A DNA stretch of 39,415 bases. Origin: Clostridia bacterium (GTDB lineage Bacteria > Bacillota > Clostridia > Oscillospirales > Acutalibacteraceae). Shown piece by piece: positions 28,696 through 38,397 of this stretch (the first letter of the stretch is position 1; every line of letters begins with the position of its first letter). The position numbers and the translations under genes are program-made. The stretch covers positions 1 through 39,415 of the forward strand of contig JAFXGM010000013.1 of assembly GCA_017513195.1 (NCBI GenBank). Direction: 5' to 3'. The notes under the pieces were generated by a model, which was given only the letters and a program-made list of their open reading frames with translations, was not told the DNA's origin and did not search any database.

Positions 28696-28741
28696 TTATA
28701 ATGATTATAATGATTTTAATGTTAATAAACTGTGAAAAGTC

Positions 28742-28837
28742 AGGGAAAGTCAAACTTTTTTTGAAAAAAGTATTGACTTTTGAAAAAAATGGGTTATAAT
28801 AGCATTACAAAACGAAGGTAAGGGAAAGTCAAACTTT
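28742..28837 (+). promoter_or_regulatory. grpE-dnaK-dnaJ promoter with duplicated operator-like site
   Basis: TTGACT (28773-28778), 16-bp spacer, TATAAT (28795-28800). AGGGAAAGTCAAACTTT occurs twice, at 28742-28758 and 28821-28837, bracketing the promoter; the second extends to a perfect palindrome GAAAGT-CAA-ACTTTC. No CIRCE element (TTAGCACTC type) and no tandem CtsR box are seen. Confidence 0.75.
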
Positions 28838-28855
28838 CGTTAAGGAGGATTGAAA

Positions 28856-29374
28856 ATGTGCGAGGAAAATAAAATTCCCGAGACAGAACAAACTGTTGAA
28901 ACACCAAAAAAAGAAAAAAAGAAATCTAAAAAAGATGCCGAGCTTGAAGCATTAAAGTTAGAGCTTGATACAAAAAATGATCAACTAATGCGTACAGCAG
29001 CAGAGTTTGATAATTACAAAAAACGTACCGAACGTGAAAAGGCATCGGTTGCTGAATTTGCAAAAGCAGGTTTGATAAAACAGTTATTGCCAATACTTGA
29101 TAATATAGATCGCGCATCAGCCGCAGACCACGGCTCTGCCGATTATATTAAAGGTATAGAAATGATTGTAAAACAATTCGAAAGAATTGTTGCAAACCTT
29201 GGTATCGAAGAAATTGCTAAAGCGGGCGACGAATTCGACCCAAATTTCCACGAAGCAGTAATGCACATAGAGGATGAAACACTTGGCGAAAACGTTATTG
29301 CCGACGTTTTACAAAAGGGCTATAAAATTGGTGACACTGTAATCCGCGCCGCAATGGTAAAGGTTGCAAACTAA
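28856..29374 (+). CDS. grpE: GrpE nucleotide exchange factor
   Basis: 172 aa from the ATG at 28856, seven bases after AGGAGG (a TTG at 28850 is too close). Acidic/Lys-rich disordered start, long coiled coil (AELEALKLELDTKNDQLMRT), the conserved AAEFDNYKKRTEREK and, at the end, GEEFDP-like GDEFDPNFHEAV and VLQKGYKIGDTVIRAAMVKV. It promotes ADP release from DnaK. First gene of the chaperone operon; hrcA, which often precedes it in Firmicutes, is absent. Confidence 0.96.
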   Translation: MCEENKIPETEQTVETPKKEKKKSKKDAELEALKLELDTKNDQLMRTAAEFDNYKKRTEREKASVAEFAKAGLIKQLLPILDNIDRASAADHGSADYIKGIEMIVKQFERIVANLGIEEIAKAGDEFDPNFHEAVMHIEDETLGENVIADVLQKGYKIGDTVIRAAMVKVAN

Positions 29375-29415
29375 TAAACTAACAAATCAAACATATATTT
29401 AGGAGGATTTTTACA

Positions 29416-31248
29416 ATGGGAAAAATTATTGGTATTGACTTAGGTACTACAAACTCTTGCGTAGCCGTTATGGAAGGCGGCGAAGCAGTAGTAATTGCAA
29501 ACGCTGAAGGTGCTCGTACTACCCCTTCTGTTGTTGCATTTTCAAAAACAGGCGAAAGAATGGTAGGTCAGGTTGCAAAGCGTCAGGCTATTACTAATCC
29601 GGACAGAACCATCAGTTCTATCAAACGCGAAATGGGTACAAACTACACCGTAGCTATTGACAACAAAAACTACACCCCACAAGAAGTTTCAGCAATCATT
29701 TTACAAAAGCTAAAGGCTGATGCTGAAAGCTATCTTGGTCAAACAGTAACAGAGGCTGTTATCACTGTTCCTGCATACTTTACAGACGCACAGCGTCAGG
29801 CTACAAAAGACGCAGGTAAAATCGCAGGTCTTGAAGTTAAACGTATCATAAACGAGCCTACTGCTGCAGCACTTGCTTACAGCATTGACAAAGAAGACGA
29901 CCAAAAGGTTATGGTATACGACCTTGGCGGTGGTACATTTGACGTATCTATTATTGAAATGGGCGACGGTGTTCAAGAGGTTTTGGCAACTGCCGGTAAC
30001 AACAAACTCGGTGGCGACGACTTCGACAAGCGCGTTATGGACTTTATAGTTAGCACATTCAAAGCAGAACAAGGCATTGACCTTTCAGGCGATAAAATGG
30101 CTATGCAGCGTGTTAAAGAGGCTGCTGAAAAGGCAAAAATTGACCTTTCGGGTATGACAACAGCCGACATCAATCTTCCATTCATTACTGCTGATCAAAG
30201 TGGTCCAAAACACTTTGAAACAACACTTACCCGTGCAAAGTTTAACGAGCTTACCGCAGACCTTGTAGAAGCAACAATGGCTCCTGTTCGTCAGGCTATT
30301 GCTGACTCAGGTCTTGATAAAAGCGAAATCAACAAAGTGCTTATGGTTGGTGGTTCTTCAAGAATTCCTGCTGTTCAAGAGGCTGTTAAAAACTTTATGG
30401 GTAAAGAACCCTTCAAGGGCATTAATCCAGACGAATGCGTAGCACTTGGTGCTGCACTTCAAGCAGGCGTTTTAGGCGGTGACGTTAAGGGCCTTCTACT
30501 TCTCGACGTTGCTCCACTCTCACTTGGTATTGAAACAATGGGTGGCGTATCTACAAAGGTAATTGAGCGTAACACAACTATTCCTACCAAAAAGAGCCAA
30601 ATCTTCTCTACCGCTGCTGACGGTCAGACCTCTGTTGAGGTACATGTACTTCAGGGCGAACGTGAATTTGCTCGCGACAATAAAACACTCGGTGTATTCC
30701 ACCTTGACGGAATTGCTCCTGCTCCTCGTGGTATCCCCCAAATCGAAGTAACCTTCGACATTGACGCAAACGGTATCGTTCACGTATCTGCAAAAGACCT
30801 TGGCACCGGCAAGGAAAACAATATCACAATTACTTCTAATACAAATATGTCAAAAGAAGATATTGATAAGGCCGTAAAAGAAGCCGAAGAATACGCTGCA
30901 GAAGACAAGAAGCGTCGTGAAGCGGTAGATGTTCGCAATAACGCTGACCAGATGGTTTATCAGACAGAAAAGACTGTTACCGAGTTTGGCGACAAGCTTT
31001 CTGAAGATGAAAAAGCAAAAGTTGAAACCGCTAAAGAGGCTCTTAAAGAAGCTCTTAAGGGTGAAGATATTGATGCAATCAAAGCACGTCAAGAAGAATT
31101 ACAAAAAGAAATTTACGCTATAAGCGAAAAGGTTTATAAAGCAGCTGCCGAAGCTCAAGCTGCAGCAGGTGGCGCTGATGCTGCCGGTGCACAGCCGGAT
31201 GATAACGTTTACGAAGCAGACTTTACAGACGTTGACGAAAATAAATAA
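29416..31248 (+). CDS. dnaK: DnaK (Hsp70) chaperone
   Basis: 610 aa, full length. ATPase signatures [14 protein letters not shown] (4-17), [13 protein letters not shown] and [14 protein letters not shown]; substrate domain with [18 protein letters not shown] and the lid helices ending in an Ala/Gly-rich tail and an acidic DFTDVDE end. Gram-positive type (lacks the 24-residue ATPase insertion of proteobacterial DnaK, judged from length). AGGAGG upstream. ATP-dependent folding with GrpE and DnaJ from the same operon. Confidence 0.98.
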   Translation: MGKIIGIDLGTTNSCVAVMEGGEAVVIANAEGARTTPSVVAFSKTGERMVGQVAKRQAITNPDRTISSIKREMGTNYTVAIDNKNYTPQEVSAIILQKLKADAESYLGQTVTEAVITVPAYFTDAQRQATKDAGKIAGLEVKRIINEPTAAALAYSIDKEDDQKVMVYDLGGGTFDVSIIEMGDGVQEVLATAGNNKLGGDDFDKRVMDFIVSTFKAEQGIDLSGDKMAMQRVKEAAEKAKIDLSGMTTADINLPFITADQSGPKHFETTLTRAKFNELTADLVEATMAPVRQAIADSGLDKSEINKVLMVGGSSRIPAVQEAVKNFMGKEPFKGINPDECVALGAALQAGVLGGDVKGLLLLDVAPLSLGIETMGGVSTKVIERNTTIPTKKSQIFSTAADGQTSVEVHVLQGEREFARDNKTLGVFHLDGIAPAPRGIPQIEVTFDIDANGIVHVSAKDLGTGKENNITITSNTNMSKEDIDKAVKEAEEYAAEDKKRREAVDVRNNADQMVYQTEKTVTEFGDKLSEDEKAKVETAKEALKEALKGEDIDAIKARQEELQKEIYAISEKVYKAAAEAQAAAGGADAAGAQPDDNVYEADFTDVDENK

Positions 31249-31264
31249 TTAATTAAAATGATAT

Positions 31265-31284
31265 GGTGCGGCTATTGCCGCACC
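31265..31284 (+). other. Intercistronic hairpin between dnaK and dnaJ
   Basis: GGTGCGGC and GCCGCACC form a perfect 8-bp stem with a TATT loop and no T run. It probably protects dnaK message or attenuates dnaJ expression. Confidence 0.7.
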
Positions 31285-31309
31285 GTACATAAATTTTAGG
31301 AGAATATCT

Positions 31310-32476
31310 GTGGCAGAAGATAAAAGAGATTATTATGAAGTCTTAGGCGTTGATAAATCAGCATCTGACGACGAACTTAAAAAAGCATACAGAAAACTTG
31401 CTAAAAAATATCACCCTGATTTAAATCCTGACGACAAGGTAGCTGAAAAGAATTTTAAAGAGGTTAACGAAGCCTACGAAATTCTTTCTAACTCTGAAAA
31501 ACGTGCTCGTTATGACCAATTCGGTCATGCAGGTGTTGACCCTAACTTTAACGCAGGTGGTGGCGCCTATGGCGGTGGTTTTGGTGGATTTGGCGATTTT
31601 GGAGATCTTGGCGATATATTAGGCAGTATGTTTGGCGGTGGTTTTGGTGGATTTGGCGGTGGCAGACAGCAATCTAACCCCAATGCACCACGTCGCGGCA
31701 ACGATGCGTCTGCTTCGGTTAACATCAGTTTTGAAGAAGCTGCTAAAGGCTGTAAGAAAACCATTAAGGTTACTAAAATAGATAACTGCACCGATTGCGG
31801 TGGTACCGGCTGTGAGAAAGGCTCAACGGCAAAAACCTGCCCTGTTTGTCACGGTAGCGGTCAGGTAAGCAGTGTGCAGCGTACACCATTTGGTCAAATA
31901 CAAACACAAACCGTTTGTAACCACTGTCACGGTTCGGGTAAGGTAATTGACAATCCTTGCCGTACCTGCGCAGGTAAAGGTAGAATTCGCCACACCGTAG
32001 AAAAAACGGTAGAAATACCTGCCGGCATTGATGATGGTCAGGTTATTTCGGTTCGCGGCGGCGGTGACGCAGGCGTAAATGGCGGACCTTCCGGTAATTT
32101 GCGCGTTAGCGTAAACGTACGCCCCCACCCCATTTTTGAACGTGACGGTTATGACGTTTATTGTGAAATTCCTATCACCTTTGCACAGGCCGCATTGGGT
32201 GATGAAATCACCGTGCCAACACTTGACGGTAAGGTTAAATTCACTATTCACGAAGGCACACAACCCGGTGATGAATTTAAACTTAAAGGAAAAGGCATAC
32301 AACGTCTTAATTATTCCGGCAAGGGTGACCAATACGTAAAGATTATAGTTGAGGTTCCCCGCGATTTATCGAAAGAACAAAAAGAAAAACTAAAAGATTT
32401 CGATAACGCTACCGATGATAAAAACTATAAAAAGCAAAAATCGTTTTTTGATAAAATTAAAGATTTTTTTGATTAA
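31310..32476 (+). CDS. dnaJ: DnaJ (Hsp40) co-chaperone
   Basis: 388 aa from a GTG at 31310 with AGGAGAA upstream. J domain with the HPD motif ([11 protein letters not shown]), Gly/Phe-rich region ([20 protein letters not shown]), four zinc repeats ([32 protein letters not shown]) and C-terminal substrate domains ending with [14 protein letters not shown]. Type I DnaJ, complete. It delivers clients to DnaK and stimulates its ATPase. Confidence 0.98.
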   Translation: MAEDKRDYYEVLGVDKSASDDELKKAYRKLAKKYHPDLNPDDKVAEKNFKEVNEAYEILSNSEKRARYDQFGHAGVDPNFNAGGGAYGGGFGGFGDFGDLGDILGSMFGGGFGGFGGGRQQSNPNAPRRGNDASASVNISFEEAAKGCKKTIKVTKIDNCTDCGGTGCEKGSTAKTCPVCHGSGQVSSVQRTPFGQIQTQTVCNHCHGSGKVIDNPCRTCAGKGRIRHTVEKTVEIPAGIDDGQVISVRGGGDAGVNGGPSGNLRVSVNVRPHPIFERDGYDVYCEIPITFAQAALGDEITVPTLDGKVKFTIHEGTQPGDEFKLKGKGIQRLNYSGKGDQYVKIIVEVPRDLSKEQKEKLKDFDNATDDKNYKKQKSFFDKIKDFFD

Positions 32477-32481
32477 AAAAT

Positions 32482-32517
32482 TCCCCACAAACCTTTTGGG
32501 TTTGTGGGGATTAATTT
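32482..32517. terminator. Bidirectional terminator between dnaJ and CapD-like gene
   Basis: TCCCCACAAACC and GGTTTGTGGGGA form a 12-bp stem with a short T-rich loop; T-rich on the plus side and AAAAAA before it, serving both converging genes. Confidence 0.9.
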
Positions 32518-32518
32518 A

Positions 32519-34573
32519 TTATTTTGTTGCCATAGCTTCAATTTGTTCTTGATATGCCTTTGGTTTTTCTTCGGTACCGTGCTCACCCGCCGGATGATAT
32601 GTAGGAACAATAGACTCAACAAATTCCTTCACCTTTTCCGGTTTTTCATAGCATATATGCATTAATGTTTCAATGTTACTGAACAACTGATCTGCATCAA
32701 AGTCGGTAGGATTACATATGCTTATAAGCTTATTAGGCGTTGTACGTAGACCCTCGGTTTCCATTAGGCGTTCTTCATAAAGCTTTTCGCCCGGGCGAAG
32801 ACCTGTATATTCAATCTTTATATCTACGTCAGGCTTAAAACCGGAAAGTCTAATAAGATTTCGCGCAAGAGTGTCAATCTTTACAGGAGCTCCCATGTCA
32901 AGCACAAATATTTCGCCGCCCGCAGCATAAGTGCCTGCCTGCAAAACAAGGCTTACCGCCTCCGGTATAGTCATAAAGTAACGAATTATATCCGGATGAG
33001 TAACCTTTACGGGACCACCCTTTGCAATCTGCTTTTTAAACACAGGTACAACCGAACCGTTTGAACCCAGTACATTACCAAAACGTACCGCAACAAACTC
33101 GGTTTGGGTTTTAGAACCACTGTGTATAAATCTGTCTTCCACCTCGCTGTCATCATGCTCATAAAGTGGACGCATGGTGTCAAGCTTGTCCTCTTTTATA
33201 AGCTTATCAAACGACTGAACAATCATTTCGCAAAGTCGTTTACTAGCACCCATTATATTGGTTGGGTTAACAGCTTTATCGGTGCTGATAAGCACAAATC
33301 GCTCACAACCGTTAAGGGCTGCGGCATAGGCTGTTTTGTATGTACCAAGAGCATTATTTTTGATAGCCTCTTGTGGACTGTGCTCCATAAGCGGTACGTG
33401 TTTATGCGCCGCTGCGTGATATACGACTTGCGGTTTGTACTTTGCAAAAACGTCAAAAATCTTACGGCTATCTCTAACAGAGCCTATAAGAACCTCTAAA
33501 TCAAGTTCGGGATGCTCTTCGCGAAGTTCTTGTTCAATATCGTAAGCGTTATTTTCATAAATATCAAAAATAATGAGTTTGCGTGGATTATGATCGGCAA
33601 TTTGTCTACAAAGCTCACTACCAATTGAGCCACCGCCGCCGGTTACGAGAATAGTTTTATCCTGGAGAAAATCAAAAATTTCTCTCATGTCTACTACAAT
33701 TGGATCGCGACCTAATAGGTCTTCGATATCAACGTCTACCAGCGTGTTCTTGCCGATTTTTTCATCGTGAAGTTCGTATATATCAGGAAGTATTTTAAGC
33801 TCGCATTCTGTTTCCTTGCAAATTTCAAGAATTTCCTTTTTATCAATAGGAGAAATGGTCGGAATTGTTATATAAATCTTATCAACATTAAATTTTTCTA
33901 CCAAATGCGGAATATCATAACGATTTCCCGAAATACACAATCCGTCAATATATTTACCAATCTTATGAGGATTATCATCTATAAGACATACTACTTTATC
34001 GAGTGAATCGGTAGCAAGATTCATATCGTGAAGCACCATTCTACCTGCGGCACCGGCACCTACTAACATTACGCGCGAGGATTTTTTAGAATTTGCCACC
34101 TTACGGCGAGAACGTTCAAGTAATATAAATCGATATGCAAAACGAACTGCCAAAACAAGAATAAACTGAAGCAAAGTGCCGAATATATAGTATGTGTACG
34201 GCATTCGGTTAATGTTTTTCATATCAATTAAATTAATTAACGATGTTACACCAACCGTATGAATAACAAATGTAACTCCTGTCGCATAAAAAACATTAAA
34301 AAACTCGCGATAAGAAGCAAAGCTCCAAACACTTCGGTATAGCTTAAAAATTGAAAAAACAACTAAGCAACAAACAGTGTTTATGGGTACAAATTTAATC
34401 CACGCCTCAATGAATTCAGGTTCTGTTTCAATTAAAGCATTAATTTCACAGTCAAATCTTAACCATAGTGCTAAAAGATAGGAAAGGTTTACAACAAAAA
34501 CATCATATACAATCAATAAAATTTTTGCTATCAGACCGCGACTAATAGGGCTCTTCTTGATTTGTTTTTTCAT
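32519..34573 (-). CDS. Membrane nucleotide-sugar 4,6-dehydratase (CapD/PglF/FlaA1-like)
   Basis: 684 aa from the ATG at 34573 (AGAGGATTCTT upstream; a TTG six codons earlier is rejected). Four membrane helices in the first 155 residues, a CoA/NAD-binding-like domain with GAGAAGR (172-178), then the dehydratase domain: TGGGGSIG (311-318), AAAHKHVPLME and the catalytic STDKAVNPTNIMGASKR (430-446), where Met replaces the usual Tyr, as in PglF. Likely converts UDP-GlcNAc to a 4-keto-6-deoxy sugar for capsule or glycan synthesis. A charged insert of about 30 residues (near 460-490, LYEHDDSEVEDRFIHS) interrupts the domain. It stands alone, not in a capsule cluster. Confidence 0.9.
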   Translation of the reverse strand: MKKQIKKSPISRGLIAKILLIVYDVFVVNLSYLLALWLRFDCEINALIETEPEFIEAWIKFVPINTVCCLVVFSIFKLYRSVWSFASYREFFNVFYATGVTFVIHTVGVTSLINLIDMKNINRMPYTYYIFGTLLQFILVLAVRFAYRFILLERSRRKVANSKKSSRVMLVGAGAAGRMVLHDMNLATDSLDKVVCLIDDNPHKIGKYIDGLCISGNRYDIPHLVEKFNVDKIYITIPTISPIDKKEILEICKETECELKILPDIYELHDEKIGKNTLVDVDIEDLLGRDPIVVDMREIFDFLQDKTILVTGGGGSIGSELCRQIADHNPRKLIIFDIYENNAYDIEQELREEHPELDLEVLIGSVRDSRKIFDVFAKYKPQVVYHAAAHKHVPLMEHSPQEAIKNNALGTYKTAYAAALNGCERFVLISTDKAVNPTNIMGASKRLCEMIVQSFDKLIKEDKLDTMRPLYEHDDSEVEDRFIHSGSKTQTEFVAVRFGNVLGSNGSVVPVFKKQIAKGGPVKVTHPDIIRYFMTIPEAVSLVLQAGTYAAGGEIFVLDMGAPVKIDTLARNLIRLSGFKPDVDIKIEYTGLRPGEKLYEERLMETEGLRTTPNKLISICNPTDFDADQLFSNIETLMHICYEKPEKVKEFVESIVPTYHPAGEHGTEEKPKAYQEQIEAMATK

Positions 34574-34609
34574 AAGAATCCTCTTTCTCAAACTTATACA
34601 TACAATATA

Positions 34610-34638
34610 ATATTACTATAAAACAAATCAAGTGTCAA
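34610..34638 (-). promoter_or_regulatory. Promoter of CapD-like gene
   Basis: On the minus strand TTGACA (34638-34633), 17-bp spacer, TAATAT (34615-34610). Confidence 0.8.
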
Positions 34639-34641
34639 GAA

Positions 34642-34684
34642 ATATAAAAATCCGCACTTGCAAACAAAACACAAGTGCGGATTT
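34642..34684 (-). terminator. Terminator of SPOCS-LysM gene
   Basis: AAATCCGCACTTG and CAAGTGCGGATTT, a 13-bp perfect stem with an 11-base loop, then TTTATATTT on the minus strand. Confidence 0.9.
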
Positions 34685-34688
34685 AATA

Positions 34689-36221
34689 CTAATTATTGGG
34701 TATCAATATCATTTTATCATGGCTTAAAACATCTTCGTCAATTTCATTTATCTGCTTAATTTCATCAACATTGGCAAAATAGTTTCTTGCAATATTCCAA
34801 ATTTTTTCACCACACTGCGCAAAATACACCGTCATTGCTCCCCTTTCGCGCTTTTCCATAGGCTTTGTACCATCTATATTAATTTCAGTAATAAGTTTTA
34901 CTTCGCTGCACTTATAAATTGTTGCGCAAACATTAAGCTCTATCCTAATTTCTAGGCGGCAATCATTTAGCAAAGTGTAGTTTGCACCTATTACTGTAAT
35001 TTGTGGCGAACATTTAAAATCTCCCTCGGCGTTTATTGGATGACAAAACTCATATTCTATTTCTTTTTCATAAAATGTGGGGATCTCATCACAATCATCG
35101 GCAATAATAAATGCTGTTGCTTTTCCGTAAATACGCAGCATATTATCATCAAATTTAACATTGTTAGTGTTTATCTCACACCACATATCTGTAACTGCTA
35201 GCAATGAACCTTCTGGTAGCTCGAAATCTTTTTTACAACTAAAATTATGATTTATGTTCTCGTACACTTTATTAAAGCACACTTCATTTTTGTTTATATC
35301 CGCTTCATATTTACGCGAGTACGCATCCAAAATAACTGCTACATCATTGTTACAACAACACTCGCTTGTTATAAGCAGTTTTGCTGTCAATATCAGTTGT
35401 CTACATTCTCCCGATGCTAAAACACGTGGCTTGATTTCAAGATGTGCAATACTAACCTTTGATTCACAATCACAACCATCGGTTAAACCTTCGAGCTCAA
35501 TAAGCTGACTAAACGGCAATTGATATCTTACGCTTTGAGGAATCCCACTACCTTCGGGTGCATACAATAGCCTTATGCTCATTTCGCCTTTTACTACCGA
35601 TTTGCCTGCCATAATTTTACTATCAGTTATATGGGCATCGCCGTCATATCTTATAATACAACGAATATCCGGTTGGCCGGTTCCTAATTCTATTTCCTCC
35701 TCAATAAACAAATATTTTTCGGCGCATCCCATTGGAATTGTAGCCGGAACACTACCTCGCAAAATCTCTATGTTACAATCATCATAATCAGATACTATAT
35801 CAGTATGTTGTCTGCGTGTAAGGGTCACGTATATTTCTGCCGCACCATGAATATCAATTTTTCTACCTGTTACTGCGCGACAGTTTATGTATTCGCATTT
35901 TGTTTTTGCACAAAGCGAACACCCCTCGGTATTAACACCTGTTTCAAAACTTTTTGAAAAAGGATATTGATATTCGTAAGAGCTTACACGATTATCACTT
36001 CCGCAATAAATTACAGTTGCTGTAACACAACCTTCCACTGAAATATGATTTCCGTTGATGCTTTTTGATGAAATACGGGAAACTGCACGACATTTTAATA
36101 TCTTCGATATATCTGCATAATAATCGGGCAAAGTAAAATCAATATCAATAGGTTGCTCTGCCGTTTCACTAAAAATTGTATTAAGACTGAAAACATTGGT
36201 TTTTAAAATTTTTTGCTCCAT
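34689..36221 (-). CDS. SPOCS (DUF3794) and LysM domain protein
   Basis: 510 aa. Two to three SPOCS/DUF3794 modules: about 25-115 (with DFTLPDYYADISKILKCRA and PFSKSFETG), about 165-250 (EEEIELGTGQPDIRCII, SVVKGEMSIRLLYAPEG) and about 320-400. A C-terminal LysM (about 462-509: MTVYFAQCGEKIWNIARNYF, MILIPNN) binds peptidoglycan or related glycan. The family occurs in endospore-forming Firmicutes, mostly as spore-coat or cortex-associated proteins (SafA/SpoVID-like contexts). No signal peptide, as expected for a mother-cell protein. Unusually Cys-rich (over 20), suggesting cross-linking. Supports sporulation ability of the host. Confidence 0.88.
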   Translation of the reverse strand: MEQKILKTNVFSLNTIFSETAEQPIDIDFTLPDYYADISKILKCRAVSRISSKSINGNHISVEGCVTATVIYCGSDNRVSSYEYQYPFSKSFETGVNTEGCSLCAKTKCEYINCRAVTGRKIDIHGAAEIYVTLTRRQHTDIVSDYDDCNIEILRGSVPATIPMGCAEKYLFIEEEIELGTGQPDIRCIIRYDGDAHITDSKIMAGKSVVKGEMSIRLLYAPEGSGIPQSVRYQLPFSQLIELEGLTDGCDCESKVSIAHLEIKPRVLASGECRQLILTAKLLITSECCCNNDVAVILDAYSRKYEADINKNEVCFNKVYENINHNFSCKKDFELPEGSLLAVTDMWCEINTNNVKFDDNMLRIYGKATAFIIADDCDEIPTFYEKEIEYEFCHPINAEGDFKCSPQITVIGANYTLLNDCRLEIRIELNVCATIYKCSEVKLITEINIDGTKPMEKRERGAMTVYFAQCGEKIWNIARNYFANVDEIKQINEIDEDVLSHDKMILIPNN

Positions 36222-36283
36222 TTATATACACACTCCAAAAACACTTTTTATTAAAGTTTATTCGGTTAAGAGGTGTATTATGA

Positions 36284-36320
36284 CAAAAACGGTATGACAA
36301 CTTAAGCTGTCATACCGTTT
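36284..36320 (-). terminator. Terminator of 51-aa membrane protein gene
   Basis: ACGGTATGACA and TGTCATACCGT, 11-bp stem extended by AAA/TTT; TTTTTG on the minus strand. Confidence 0.88.
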
Positions 36321-36323
36321 AAA

Positions 36324-36479
36324 TTAATCATCTATGTCTTCTACATCAGGAATATCGCAATCAAGATAACCATCTTTTACTCTGTTCTTCTGCGTTACTC
36401 GGTCAAATATCATAAGTAGACCAACTACCGCCGCAAAGATGGCTACTACAGCACCCACAAATTTAAAAAATCCCTTCAT
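36324..36479 (-). CDS. 51-aa single-pass membrane protein
   Basis: ATG at 36479 with AGGAGG nine bases upstream. KGFFKFVGAVVAIFAAVVGL begins one membrane helix (about 5-25), followed by a basic stretch (DRVTQKNRVKDG) and an acidic tail (DCDIPDVEDIDD). Its own ribosome site and terminator support a real gene. No family recognised; the acidic cytoplasmic tail may recruit a partner. Confidence 0.7.
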   Translation of the reverse strand: MKGFFKFVGAVVAIFAAVVGLLMIFDRVTQKNRVKDGYLDCDIPDVEDIDD

Positions 36480-36551
36480 TATGAGATACCTCCTAAAAAT
36501 TTTTATTCCTATTTAATAATCCACTTTTTTTCATCAAATGTCAAGTGTTTT

Positions 36552-38090
36552 TTACATAAATGGCGCAAAAAAGTGTAAAATTGCACGTTTTAGCCTTGTA
36601 AGTATGGTTGATTTCTTCATTTTTCTAAGAGTCATCTCTTCACACTGTAAAAGAAGTGTGTTAAAATGCTCTTTTATATCATACACCGTTTTATTATCGC
36701 ACATCCAAACGCCACACTCAAAGTGCATTATAAAACTGCGATAATCCATATTGATAGTACCTACTGTTGCTACCTTATCGTCTGATACAAAAAACTTCGA
36801 ATGTATAAATCCCGGAGTATATTCATATATGCGAACACCAGCCTCAAGTAAATCGTAATAATTATACTGTGTCACTGGGTGAACATACCATTTGTCGGGT
36901 ATATGCGGTGTGATAATCCTTACATCTATTCCTGATTTAGCCGCAAGACGCAAAGCCTGTTTCATAGAATTATCAATTATAAGGTATGGTGTAACAATAT
37001 AAACGTATCTTTGCGCAGAATTAATTATCTGCATATATATGCCTTCAGCATGATTTTTATTTTCAAGCGGACCGTCGGCATAAGGTAGCATAAATCCCTT
37101 TTCAAGCACCTTTTCTTCCGATATGTGCGACTTAATATCAATAGCACGCTTTGTTGTAAATTCCCACGTGCTGCAAAACATTGCCAAAAAGCTCTTAACC
37201 GCATCACCTTTAATAATAACAGCACAGTCCATCCAATAACCGAAACGGTCAATTTCATTTATATACTCGTCGCCTATGTTAAGTCCGCCGGTTACTGCTA
37301 CCTTGCCGTCAATAACAACGATTTTTCTATGGTTACGATTGTTCATAAACACGTCGATTGATGGACGTATTTTATTAAACACAGCAACCTGTATACCCCT
37401 TCTGCGAAGACGTTTTATAAAGCTCTTGCTTTGCCGCTTTATAGAACCAAAATCGTCGAACATAACCTTTATTTCAACACCCTCACGCGCCTTGCGTTCA
37501 AGTATCTCATATATTGCAGACCACATTTTTCCTTCTGCAAGAATAAAAAACTCAATAAAAATATATTTTTGTGCTTTTTCAAGCTCCTCCAAAAATCTTG
37601 GAAAGAACACTTCACCAGGTGCTAAAAATTCTGATGATGAATTTTTGTAAAGCGGATAACCCGACTCAAGCGTTAAATAATCTGCCTGACGAGAGTTTAG
37701 CCCTTCACTGTAGCGCAAACTTTCATGAGCTTCGGTATCGTCTGGCAGTTTTTCAATGTACTTCTTTTGGCATTTGTACATTCGTTTTTTTACGTGTGGC
37801 ATAACACGTCCGCCACCAAGCAAAGCATAAGAAACAACACCAAAGATAGGCGCAACTAAAATAAAAATTATCCAAAGTATTTTATAGCTTGATTTCCCGC
37901 TTTTATTGATTATATAAAACACTGTTGCAAAGGATAAAATTCTTGAGATAAGATTAACCCAAAAATAATGTTCATCTAAACCATATAAGGCTATTACAAA
38001 CACCAAAATTTGCACAAGCAACGATATAATAGAATAAAGTATATGTGTCGGCAGTGGAATACCACGCTTGTTTTTTACCTTTGGCTTCAT
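36552..38090 (-). CDS. cls: Cardiolipin synthase (PLD superfamily)
   Basis: 512 aa, usual length. Two or three N-terminal membrane helices (about 15-38, 43-62, 70-92), then two phospholipase D catalytic motifs: HRKIVVIDGKVAVTGGLN (His254, Lys256, Asp261) and HSKFFVSDDKVATVGTINMD (His430, Lys432, Asp437). Condenses two phosphatidylglycerols to cardiolipin at the membrane. Both HKD motifs are intact. Monocistronic. Other PLD-family transferases are possible but the membrane helices and length fit bacterial Cls. Confidence 0.94.
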   Translation of the reverse strand: MKPKVKNKRGIPLPTHILYSIISLLVQILVFVIALYGLDEHYFWVNLISRILSFATVFYIINKSGKSSYKILWIIFILVAPIFGVVSYALLGGGRVMPHVKKRMYKCQKKYIEKLPDDTEAHESLRYSEGLNSRQADYLTLESGYPLYKNSSSEFLAPGEVFFPRFLEELEKAQKYIFIEFFILAEGKMWSAIYEILERKAREGVEIKVMFDDFGSIKRQSKSFIKRLRRRGIQVAVFNKIRPSIDVFMNNRNHRKIVVIDGKVAVTGGLNIGDEYINEIDRFGYWMDCAVIIKGDAVKSFLAMFCSTWEFTTKRAIDIKSHISEEKVLEKGFMLPYADGPLENKNHAEGIYMQIINSAQRYVYIVTPYLIIDNSMKQALRLAAKSGIDVRIITPHIPDKWYVHPVTQYNYYDLLEAGVRIYEYTPGFIHSKFFVSDDKVATVGTINMDYRSFIMHFECGVWMCDNKTVYDIKEHFNTLLLQCEEMTLRKMKKSTILTRLKRAILHFFAPFM

Positions 38091-38209
38091 TTTTGCACCT
38101 ACCCTTCACCATATTTATATATACAATTTTACCATATGTTTATGAATAAATCAAATATTTAATAAAAATTTCCCATATTTATAAAAAATACAGGAAATTT
38201 TTTAAAATA

Positions 38210-38383
38210 TTACTTTACACTATCTTTTTGTTTGTTGTCAGAACAACCGCAATTACAAGAACCGCAGCTCTTTCCGTGCGGACAGCCAATGCATTTTGCA
38301 CCGCTTTTCTTGGCTCTTATGATATATGTTATAGCGGCAGCCAAGATAACCACTATAACGGCTATTGCTATATAATCTCCCAT
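38210..38383 (-). CDS. FeoB-associated Cys-rich membrane protein
   Basis: 57 aa, ATG at 38383 with AAGGAGAAACTT upstream. One membrane helix (about 4-23: YIAIAVIVVILAAAITYII), then CIGCPHGKSCGSCNCGCSDN, the Cys cluster of FeoB-associated proteins (PF12669 type). It follows feoB by 14 bp and is surely co-transcribed; thought to help ferrous iron uptake by binding metal at the membrane. Confidence 0.9.
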   Translation of the reverse strand: MGDYIAIAVIVVILAAAITYIIRAKKSGAKCIGCPHGKSCGSCNCGCSDNKQKDSVK

Positions 38384-38397
38384 AAGTTTCTCCTTAA

